Position numbers and translations under genes: made by a program
DNA from: Silvibacterium bohemicum
GTDB taxonomy: Bacteria; Acidobacteriota; Terriglobia; Terriglobales; Acidobacteriaceae
Length of the DNA: 64,000 nt
Assembly (NCBI RefSeq): GCF_001006305.1
Contig: NZ_LBHJ01000003.1
Span: 942,621 to 1,006,620 of the forward strand
Reading direction: 5' to 3'
Shown here: positions 17,158 through 25,086 of the stretch, one piece after another
Layout: the number at the start of each line of letters is the position of its first letter
How positions within the stretch are numbered: position 1 is the first letter of the stretch
The notes under the pieces: generated by a model
What the model was told of the DNA's origin: nothing
The model's database searches: none
The model's input: the letters and a program-made list of their open reading frames with translations, nothing else

Positions 17158-17267
17158 CTTCAAATACGATATAAAACGTAACAAGTTGGAACCTTCGGAA
17201 GAGAGCTCAAGCAAAACAAAAAATTGAATACGCCCGGCACCTGTCGACAGAGTAGGAAAAAGTGCAA

Positions 17268-20200
17268 ATGAAACCAGCAAATAAAAACATGGTTATGGCC
17301 TGCCAGATTTTTGGGCGTACGTGCGGTAAAGCAGTTTTCGCCTGTTCGCTATTGTTCCTATTCGTCAGTTCGTCGCTCGCTCAATACACCACCGCACGGC
17401 TCAGTGGTGCGGTAGCCGACAACACCGCCGCCGCGATTCCCGGGGCAACCGTGACTGTCGAGCAGATTGGAACCGGATATAAGCAGGAAACCAAGACCGG
17501 GTCATCCGGAGACTACCTTTTTCCAAGCCTGCCGATTGGCAACTATCGATTGACTGTCGAGATGAACGGCTTCACCACATACGTGCAAAATGGGATCACC
17601 CTCAACGTTGGCCAGGCTGCTACCCAGAACGTCGCACTACATGTGGGATCGGTGAGCCAGCAAGTCACCGTCAATGCGAACGCGTCTCTTGTGACCACCG
17701 ACGATCCGTCGATCGGACAACTGATCGACGCCAAAAGTATGCAGAGCCTGCCGCTGAACGGACGCGAGGCGCAGCAATTGGTCTTCCTCGTTCCCGGCGC
17801 GGTCGACGTTACAGCGCAGAACTGCGGAGCCGACTGTGAAGGCGGAGTTCTTCCCGGTGAGCAATATGCCAAAGTCAATGGCGGAGGCTCCAACGGAGTT
17901 TATTACCTGCTTGACGGCGTGGACTATAACGATACCTACATCAATACAAATCTACCGTTCCCCAGTCCGGACGCGCTGCAAGAATTCAACGTGCAGACCG
18001 ACAACATGAGCGCGACTTATGGCAACGCAACGGGCGGAGTCGTAAATGTTGTAAGCAAATCTGGCACCGATCAAATTCATGGCGATGTCTTCGAATATCT
18101 TCGCAACTACGCGATGGATGCCAAGAACTACTTCGCCACTTCGCCCAATCCGCTGAAGCAAAATCAGTTTGGAGGCACCATCGGAGGCCCGATCCTGAAG
18201 GGCAAGCTTTTCTACTTCGGGTCTTATCAGGGCACTCGACAGAGCACCGCGGTCAACGGCGAAATAGCCCAGGTGCCAACTGCTGCGGAACGAGGCGGCG
18301 ACTTTACGGACTTATTGCCAACCGTATTGGCAAATCCGAACCCGCAGTCGCCCTACCAGTTCAACAACAACGTCATCAGCCCGTTGGCCTTCGATCCTAC
18401 TGCGTTGTTTATTCTGAAAGGCATTCCTCTTCCGAACGATCCCTCGGGCGGCTCTCATCAGCTGCTATACAACGCCGCGCCGTCTGTCCAGAATACGAAT
18501 GAGTATCTCGCGAAGGTAGACTACAACCTCGGCAAGCACCATTTAAGTGCTCGTTATTTTCAGCTGCAATATGACGTCCCGGTCATCTTACCGCCGGCCA
18601 GCAATATCCTCGAAGGCACGCCGGAAACTCCGCAGCATCTTGGTCTAAAGAACGTCAGCGTCGTCGACATCTATACCATCTCTCCGCACATTCTTCTGAA
18701 CAGCTATTTCGGGTGGACCAGCCAAACAGGTGTGACGCAATCCTCTGCACCCTACAATATCGCCCAGGCCGGCTCGAACATCGCTCAGCCTACCAACTTT
18801 CCTGCCACCCTCAACGTGGATGTATCCGGAAACTTCACTGTGGGAGACCAGCCCGCCACCGGAACCTGGGATCGCGGCGATGTATCGGATCGCGAAATCG
18901 CTACCTTCATCAAAGGAACGAATGAAGTTCAACTGGGTGGCGAATACAAGCGTATTCGCGCTCCCATGGGAAATTCCTATCAGGCCGACGGCAACTTCAC
19001 CTTCGATAATGGCCTTACGGGTAACAACCTTTCGGACTTCATGTTGGGAGATGTGTCGAGCTTTACTCAGGGCGGCGGATTGTATCTCCACTTCACCGGA
19101 AATCTCTGGAGCTTCTTCGTTCAGGATAACTGGCACGCAACTCCGAGACTCACTATCACCGCAGGTATACGCTGGGATCCATTTTTCCCATACACGGATA
19201 GCGAAGGCCGAGTGGCTTGCTTCGTTCCCGGAGCCCAATCAGCTCGTTTCCCCAATGCTCCTCAGGACCTGATCTTCGGCGGAAGCAATCATGATTCTGG
19301 ATGTCCTCAGTCTTCTATCTACAACAATCTCGGCAACGTTGGTCCGCGTTTGGGCTTTGCGTATCAGCTGACGCAGGACGGCAAGACCAGCATCCGCGGC
19401 GGCGCGGGCTACTATTATCAATCACCCAATACCGTAGCGTTCGAGGACGTCGTAGGAGTTCCGCCATTCGCTCCGATCGTCAACATTACGGATACTAACT
19501 TTTCTGATCCTTATGGAGCTGCGGGAGTCGCTAATCCATTTCCCGCGCAGTTTGGTCCCAGCAATCCCGGCCCCAATGCTGTCTTTCCGCAGAACATCTC
19601 CTTCACCCAGATCTTTGACCGCCATTTCCGCCTCCCTCAGATCCTGTCTTACAACTTGACCCTGGAGCGAGAGCTCGGCGCGGGCTGGCTGATGCGCGCT
19701 CAGTATGTTGGAAACAGGGGATCCCATCTGGGTGGAACAGGGGACCAGGAGGCAGGTCTGCTGCAGCTGAACCCATCGATATATATTCCGGGGCAATCGA
19801 CGGAAGATAACATCCAGTCCCGGCGTATCTACCCGAACTTTGGGTTTATCGATTCGATCAACTCCGGGGTGAACAGCAGTTACAACGCCGGTCAGTTGCA
19901 GGTGGAGAAACGTCTCGGACACGGCCTCGATTTTCAATCAAACTTCGCGTGGTCGCGAGCATTGAATGACTTCGGCCCCTCCGGAGAGCCCGGCGGCCTG
20001 GCCACGAACACATGCGCCTGCGGTCGTTACTTCGACTATGGTCCCGATTCTGGCGACGACAACAAGGTCTTCAGGCTGTCGGGAAACTATGCGTTTCCCC
20101 ATGTGCCATTCAAAGGCGTCGCAGACAAGGCGGTCAACGGATGGAATCTAAGTTCGATTCTGAACTGGCAATCGGGTTTCCCCTTTACGGTCTTTGCGGA

Positions 20201-20597
20201 AGACGATAACTCCTTCTCAGCGATAGGGGCCGATCGTCCGGCTCTTACGGTGGCCAGTATCAAGGACGCAGTGTTAAGCAACGGACGGTCCCATCCGGAC
20301 TTAGTCAATGAATGGTTCGACACCACAGCGTTTGCCGCAAATCAAATAGGAACCTATGGAGATATCGGAAAGAACTCTCTGCGTGGACCGCGGCTCTTCA
20401 CTACCGACGTCGCTTTATTGAAGACCGGGCAATTCGGCGAGCGGGTCGGATACGAGTTCCGCGCTGAGTTCTACAATGTCTTCAACAATGTCAACTTCGG
20501 CGCTCCGGATGCGGGACTGCAAGACAGCAATTTCGGACAAATCTCTTCCGCGGGGGATCCTCGGATTCTTCAGATGGCGCTGAAGGTTAAGTTCTAA
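17268..20597 (+). CDS. TonB-dependent receptor, Oar-like, with carboxypeptidase-regulatory N-terminal domain
   Basis: The outer-membrane receptor of about 1109 residues has a signal peptide with core AVFACSLLFLFVSSSLAQ. A carboxypeptidase regulatory-like domain follows at about 42-125 (ARLSGAVADNTAAAIPGATV, GDYLFPSLPIGNYRLTVE). The plug is at roughly 140-260, with SLPLNGREAQQLVFLVPG and GGVVNVVSKSGTDQIHGDVF. The remainder is a beta-barrel ending in a terminal aromatic (ALKVKF), as outer-membrane proteins do. This Oar-like architecture is very common in Acidobacteriota and imports or binds oligosaccharides. A GTG at 17262 is also in frame. It is followed after 44 bases by the GH36 gene and was probably co-transcribed with it. 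It is the likely outer-membrane entry point of the island. Confidence 0.85.
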   Translation: MKPANKNMVMACQIFGRTCGKAVFACSLLFLFVSSSLAQYTTARLSGAVADNTAAAIPGATVTVEQIGTGYKQETKTGSSGDYLFPSLPIGNYRLTVEMNGFTTYVQNGITLNVGQAATQNVALHVGSVSQQVTVNANASLVTTDDPSIGQLIDAKSMQSLPLNGREAQQLVFLVPGAVDVTAQNCGADCEGGVLPGEQYAKVNGGGSNGVYYLLDGVDYNDTYINTNLPFPSPDALQEFNVQTDNMSATYGNATGGVVNVVSKSGTDQIHGDVFEYLRNYAMDAKNYFATSPNPLKQNQFGGTIGGPILKGKLFYFGSYQGTRQSTAVNGEIAQVPTAAERGGDFTDLLPTVLANPNPQSPYQFNNNVISPLAFDPTALFILKGIPLPNDPSGGSHQLLYNAAPSVQNTNEYLAKVDYNLGKHHLSARYFQLQYDVPVILPPASNILEGTPETPQHLGLKNVSVVDIYTISPHILLNSYFGWTSQTGVTQSSAPYNIAQAGSNIAQPTNFPATLNVDVSGNFTVGDQPATGTWDRGDVSDREIATFIKGTNEVQLGGEYKRIRAPMGNSYQADGNFTFDNGLTGNNLSDFMLGDVSSFTQGGGLYLHFTGNLWSFFVQDNWHATPRLTITAGIRWDPFFPYTDSEGRVACFVPGAQSARFPNAPQDLIFGGSNHDSGCPQSSIYNNLGNVGPRLGFAYQLTQDGKTSIRGGAGYYYQSPNTVAFEDVVGVPPFAPIVNITDTNFSDPYGAAGVANPFPAQFGPSNPGPNAVFPQNISFTQIFDRHFRLPQILSYNLTLERELGAGWLMRAQYVGNRGSHLGGTGDQEAGLLQLNPSIYIPGQSTEDNIQSRRIYPNFGFIDSINSGVNSSYNAGQLQVEKRLGHGLDFQSNFAWSRALNDFGPSGEPGGLATNTCACGRYFDYGPDSGDDNKVFRLSGNYAFPHVPFKGVADKAVNGWNLSSILNWQSGFPFTVFAEDDNSFSAIGADRPALTVASIKDAVLSNGRSHPDLVNEWFDTTAFAANQIGTYGDIGKNSLRGPRLFTTDVALLKTGQFGERVGYEFRAEFYNVFNNVNFGAPDAGLQDSNFGQISSAGDPRILQMALKVKF

Positions 20598-20641
20598 CAA
20601 GAAGCGCTGATCCAGAACAAAAACAGAAGGCGGAGGAGTTG

Positions 20642-23143
20642 GTGAGCAGGATCGGGATCGGGAAAAACGGCAGGGTGTCTGTTGCGAATTTAACTACGGC
20701 TGTGCTGCTCTCTGGCTTCGCTATGACCGCGCTCTGCGCTCGGTCATCTGGTGAAGAGCAGGCTTTGCAAATCAAGGTAAATCCGGCAGACGGCAGGTAC
20801 ACCATTGCCATGCCCGGCTCCGAATCGTCTGCTTTGCGTGCCGGGATCGGAGTCGAAGTAGATGGCCGCTGGCTCCGTGCATCCGATTACCCGCGGCATG
20901 AATTATCGCAGTCGCAGGGTCAGGGATATCTTGGGCAATTAACAGACTGGCAGGTGACTTACTCCGGAGTAAGTGGAGCGCCAGACCTGGTCTATCATCT
21001 CCGCGCCTATTCTGGAGAGCCCTTCGGCGATATCCAGGTGACGGTTCGCAATACGACCGGGAAGCTCGTTCACATCGAAGGCATTCGTTCCGTGGATGCC
21101 AGCGAAGGAGCGGTCATCGATCTGGGAGGACCGGCCGCCGAGGATCGCGTGCTCTCCGATAGCTGGAGCGAAGACCGCCCCGGCATGACCATCCACAATC
21201 TGGCCGATACCAAGCAGCAGATGCATCGCGCGGTTGGCAGCCAATTGATCTATAACCTCGCCAGCCATGAGAGCTTGTTTCTTGGCGCGCTCTCCTCGGA
21301 CCAGTTCCTCACCGTTCTGCGGCTCCGCCTCGCAGACAAGTCAGCTACCGAACCTCATCTGGCTTCCTATGAAGTCGATTCGACTGGAACTACTGAGTTG
21401 GAGATCGAGAATTCGCTTGAGCATTCTCCTGCCGAGGATCGTATACCGCTAAGTCTGCCCGTGAATCCCGGCGCTGAACTCTCTTCCGAACGCGTGCTCT
21501 TCAGTCTGTCGAAGGATTATCACCATCAGCTTGATACCTATGGTTCGCTCATCAAGCAGATCCACCATGCGAAGACTTCAGCACCGCCGTTGATGGGTTG
21601 GTGGAGCTGGACGGCATACTACTTTGGCTTGAACGATGGAGCGGCCTTTACGAACGCCAAGTGGGAGGCGGAGCATCTCAAATCGCTCGGCTATAACATC
21701 TTCCACATTGATGAAGGCTATCAGTACGCGCGTGGAGAATACAGTACGCCGAATGCGACTCTCTTTCCCGATGGTCTCGCCCCGGTGTACTACAAGGTGC
21801 AAGGTCTCGGCCTCGTCCCCGGGATATGGACAGCTCCTTTTGAAGTTTCCGAGCGCTCCTGGGTGTATCAGAATCGCCCCGACTGGTTGGTAAAGAATGC
21901 GTCAGGCAAGCCGATCCATGCAGGCACGGTCGAGCACCGCAAAGATCAGCTCTACGTATTGGACAACACGAACCCCGGCGCCCAGGATTACCTGCGCAAA
22001 ACCTACTCCACGCTCGTAAATCTCTGGGGCATCCGCTACATCAAGATGGACTTCATGGATGACAGCGCGATCGAAGGCTACTACTACAAGCCGAATACAA
22101 CGGCTCTGGAGGCGCAGCGCATCGGGCTGAAGACGATTCGCGACACCGTCGGCGACGGCGTCCTTCTCGACAAGGATGGCAGCCCCATGTTGAATCCGGT
22201 GGGATTGGTAGACTACGGACGCATCTCGCAAGATACCGGTCATACCTTCAGCGCCAGCAAGGAAGCAGCAACCGGAATAGCGGCTCGCTACTATATGAAT
22301 AGGAATTATTTTGTGGCCGATCCGGATGCTTTTACCGTGTCGACGCAGACCATCAAAGACCAATCCTGGCACGAAAGTAAAAAGCCCGCGACCCTCGACG
22401 AAGCCAGCGTTTCCATTTCGCTCGCCGCCGTCTCAGGAGGGATGTTCGAGATAGGCGATGACCTCCCATCGTTAACGAAAGACCCCGAGCGTCTCGCACT
22501 GATCGAAAACCCAGAGCTGATCAACATGATTCGACTCGGCAAGGCATCGTTGCCACTGGACCTCATGACCTATTCGGCCGAAGACGGGCAGCCGAGCGTC
22601 TTCTTTCTGAAAGAGGATCGGCGGCAAAGCATTCTGACCGTCTTCAACTGGAGCGAGAAGTCGCGCGATCATTCGATCGATCTCGCCGCTGCGGGACTGC
22701 CTTCAGGCGGACACTATGAAGTCACCGATGCTCTCGATGCGAAAGATATCCTGGCATTGAATGGCGGCACGCTCGCATTGCAACAGCCGGCTCACTCGGT
22801 GCGCCTGATCAAGATTGTCGATACACAAATTCCGGCAACTCCTCCGAGTGTGACGATGGATCATCCTTCGGAGGGTAAGGCTGGAGATTCGCTGGTCTTC
22901 TCCGCACAAGGCAAGGGAGACGATCCCGTGGTCACCTATCGTTGGGATTTCGGAGACGGCGTGACCTCGGAGGGGAGGGAAGTGAATCATGCCTATACCG
23001 AACCGGGAGAATATAGCGTACATCTGACGGCCACGGGGCTCGACGGGCTGAGCTCGCAAGATCATTTCGAGCTGCGCGTCACCGGCCACATACCGACCAC
23101 CTTCGATCCGGCAAACATCAAGCGCTATCAGCCTGCCAACTAG
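20642..23143 (+). CDS. Secreted GH36-type alpha-galactosidase with C-terminal PKD domain
   Basis: The protein of about 833 residues has a signal-like N-terminus, a beta-sandwich (about 40-300), a TIM barrel and a C-terminal PKD domain (VTYRWDFGDGVTSEGREVNH, about 763-782). Barrel landmarks are PPLMGWWSWTAYYFGLND, FHIDEGYQYARGEY and YIKMDFMDDSAIEG; D470 in KMDFMDD is the expected nucleophile and D531 in GRISQDTGH the expected acid/base. Such enzymes hydrolyse alpha-galactosides, and some act on alpha-GalNAc. GGAGG lies 5 bases before the GTG at 20642; the TTG at 20639 is too close to it. It lies directly behind the TonB receptor, a typical glycan-utilisation pairing. Confidence 0.8.
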   Translation: MSRIGIGKNGRVSVANLTTAVLLSGFAMTALCARSSGEEQALQIKVNPADGRYTIAMPGSESSALRAGIGVEVDGRWLRASDYPRHELSQSQGQGYLGQLTDWQVTYSGVSGAPDLVYHLRAYSGEPFGDIQVTVRNTTGKLVHIEGIRSVDASEGAVIDLGGPAAEDRVLSDSWSEDRPGMTIHNLADTKQQMHRAVGSQLIYNLASHESLFLGALSSDQFLTVLRLRLADKSATEPHLASYEVDSTGTTELEIENSLEHSPAEDRIPLSLPVNPGAELSSERVLFSLSKDYHHQLDTYGSLIKQIHHAKTSAPPLMGWWSWTAYYFGLNDGAAFTNAKWEAEHLKSLGYNIFHIDEGYQYARGEYSTPNATLFPDGLAPVYYKVQGLGLVPGIWTAPFEVSERSWVYQNRPDWLVKNASGKPIHAGTVEHRKDQLYVLDNTNPGAQDYLRKTYSTLVNLWGIRYIKMDFMDDSAIEGYYYKPNTTALEAQRIGLKTIRDTVGDGVLLDKDGSPMLNPVGLVDYGRISQDTGHTFSASKEAATGIAARYYMNRNYFVADPDAFTVSTQTIKDQSWHESKKPATLDEASVSISLAAVSGGMFEIGDDLPSLTKDPERLALIENPELINMIRLGKASLPLDLMTYSAEDGQPSVFFLKEDRRQSILTVFNWSEKSRDHSIDLAAAGLPSGGHYEVTDALDAKDILALNGGTLALQQPAHSVRLIKIVDTQIPATPPSVTMDHPSEGKAGDSLVFSAQGKGDDPVVTYRWDFGDGVTSEGREVNHAYTEPGEYSVHLTATGLDGLSSQDHFELRVTGHIPTTFDPANIKRYQPAN

Positions 23144-23174
23144 AAAACTGCAGCGTGAGAGCCGAGAAGCAAAA

Positions 23175-23200
23175 GGGCAACGCCGGTTTCGGCGTTGCCC
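23175..23200 (-). terminator. Intrinsic terminator of the 23233-23667 gene
   Basis: GGGCAACGCCG (23175-23185) and CGGCGTTGCCC (23190-23200) form a perfect 11-base stem with a GTTT/AAAC loop. Read on the minus strand it is followed by TTTTGC, which fits a rho-independent terminator. Confidence 0.8.
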
Positions 23201-23232
23201 CTATGCTGTTTACTCCGCAAAATCAAATCACT

Positions 23233-23667
23233 CTAGCGATGACCGCCGCCACCACCATGCGAGAATCCGGCTGCGTGCTCCCCGCCTCCGTCATGGCCGG
23301 CATTTCCTATGTGGCCCTGACCGTCCCTGGCCTCATTCGCATGAAAGTGATTGAACGCGCTCTCCCCACGATCCGGCATCGGTCCCGCATACCCGTGATG
23401 AGGATCGTAACGGTTATCGACATGGCCATAGAAGCCATGCGGACCGTGGAACCAGGGACCGGCTCCAATGAAAATGCCGCCAGTAAACCAATCAGGCCCG
23501 TAGTAGCCGTAAGGAGCGCATGGGTACGGGGCATAGTCGAAGTAGCCGTAAGGGCAGACAGGCGCGACCCCAATGTTGACGGATACCTGAGCGGGTACGA
23601 CTGCACTGCTGGCGAAGAACATCCCAGCACCTAGGGTCAATGAGCTTAGAAACCTGAATTTGCGCAT
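23233..23667 (-). CDS. Small secreted Gly/Tyr/His-rich protein
   Basis: The 144-residue protein has a signal peptide (MRKFRFLSSLTLGAGMFFAS, cleavage near VPAQ). The mature part opens with VSVNIGVAPVCPYGYFDYAP and continues with Pro-Tyr-Gly repeats, two cysteines about 10 residues apart, and a tail of Gly and His ending in HGGGGGHR. No enzymatic domain is seen. Comparable low-complexity proteins with VNIGVAPxCPYGYY are frequent in Acidobacteriota and remain uncharacterised; the His-rich tail could bind metal, but that is speculation. It is divergently placed 292 bases from the SDR gene and has its own terminator. Confidence 0.7.
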   Translation of the reverse strand: MRKFRFLSSLTLGAGMFFASSAVVPAQVSVNIGVAPVCPYGYFDYAPYPCAPYGYYGPDWFTGGIFIGAGPWFHGPHGFYGHVDNRYDPHHGYAGPMPDRGESAFNHFHANEARDGQGHIGNAGHDGGGEHAAGFSHGGGGGHR

Positions 23668-23959
23668 ACTTTCACCTCGCGGATGAGGCTAACAGAAAGA
23701 TGGTGCTCCTTTCCTCTGAGGAAACCACCGAAGGTAACCCATGCCGAAGCATCCCTGCGGGGAACTACTCAGCGTTAGCAGCGGCGATGCATCTAAGAAG
23801 ATCCACAAAGCTTCCGGACGATTGAGCCAGGAATGCGGACTATCAGCCTGGATCGTCTGAGCTACCGTCCCATCTAGTTCATGACGAGGTGCAAGCGCGG
23901 CCTCTCATCTGTGGCGGGAAGACGATTCAGTCCTCAATTGAAGCGAAGGAGAATTCATC

Positions 23960-24844
23960 ATGCGTATTTTTGTTACCGGCGCGACCGGTTTCATCGGTTC
24001 AGCCATTGTTCCCGAACTCATCAACGCCGGCCATCAGGTGATCGGGCTGACACGATCGGATGCGGGCGCACAATCCCTCGAAGCCGCTGGCGCAGAGGCG
24101 CATCGAGGCACTCTGGAAGATCCGGCAAGTTTGCGGGGTGGGGCAGCCAAGTCGGACGGTGTCATTCACTGTGCCTTCGACCATGACTTCTCGAGATTCG
24201 TAGAGAACTGCGAGAAAGACAGGCGCGCAATCGAGGCTCTGGGCGACGCACTCACCGGATCTGATCGCCCGCTGGTCATCACCTCCGGAACCGGAATGGG
24301 GAACGCCGCGCCAGGGCAGCCAGCGACCGAAGACCACTTCAATCCCGACCATCCGAATCCCCGTAAAGCTTCGGAATTGGCAGGCGTTTCGGTAGCTGGC
24401 CGTGGTGTCAACGTGTCGGTGGTGCGGCTTCCGCAGGTCCACGACCCGGTGAAGCAGGGCCTCATCACTCCCTACGTCCAGATAGCTCGCGAGAAGGGAA
24501 GTGTGGCGTATGTCGGTGACGGACTCAACCGCTTTCCCGCAGCGCATGTCCTCGATGTTGCCCGTCTCTACAGGCTGGCGATAGAAAAGCATGAAGCTGG
24601 CAGCAGATATCACGCGGTTGCGGAAGAAGGAGTGTCCGTTCGGGACATCGCTGAAGTTATTGGCCGCGGCCTGAAGCTTCCGGTAGTCAGCCTCTCACCG
24701 GAGGAAGCGCCAGCTCATTTCGGATGGCTCGCACCGTTTATGGGTTTCGACATGCCCGCTTCCAACGCGCAAACTCGGCAGCGGCTGGGATGGCTCCCAA
24801 CCGGTCCCAGCCTGATCGCGGATCTCGAACAAGTGCGCTATTAG
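23960..24844 (+). CDS. NAD(P)-dependent SDR (atypical, NAD-epimerase-like)
   Basis: The 294-residue cytoplasmic protein belongs to the extended/atypical short-chain dehydrogenase group. The N-terminal nucleotide motif is VTGATGFIGSAIVPELINAG (residues about 5-24), followed by GTLEDPASLRGG and the central VITSGTGMG near residue 109. The usual YxxxK pair is not obvious, as in several atypical SDR families. AAGGAG precedes the ATG by about 8 bases. Substrate is unknown. Neighbours give no clear pathway. Confidence 0.75.
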   Translation: MRIFVTGATGFIGSAIVPELINAGHQVIGLTRSDAGAQSLEAAGAEAHRGTLEDPASLRGGAAKSDGVIHCAFDHDFSRFVENCEKDRRAIEALGDALTGSDRPLVITSGTGMGNAAPGQPATEDHFNPDHPNPRKASELAGVSVAGRGVNVSVVRLPQVHDPVKQGLITPYVQIAREKGSVAYVGDGLNRFPAAHVLDVARLYRLAIEKHEAGSRYHAVAEEGVSVRDIAEVIGRGLKLPVVSLSPEEAPAHFGWLAPFMGFDMPASNAQTRQRLGWLPTGPSLIADLEQVRY

Positions 24845-25086
24845 AAAATGCACTACGAGAAGTGGACTACTAGGCATGACCCCACACCCGCAACAGGCTC
24901 GTAGCCAGCACGCCCGCGCCGAATAAAGGGTTAGAGCCGGGGCAACTTCTGTTGCCATCAGCGCATGGGGAAGAGTTTTTCTGCGCTCCAACAGCGGTCG
25001 AGCCTGTTGGCCATCTTTGATGTGATCGTTTAAATCGCCTGCCGTGGCCTGGAGCGCGGAGCTACAGCAGGCGCACTTTCGCGAGC

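Larger units (their letters stand above)
16755..17267. other. 510-base intergenic region before the TonB receptor
   Basis: It contains a 14-base-stem hairpin just after the oxidoreductase, then about 280 bases without a recognisable feature, then motifs and a promoter for the TonB receptor (17089-17157). No protein-coding frame with a plausible ribosome site was found. Confidence 0.4.
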
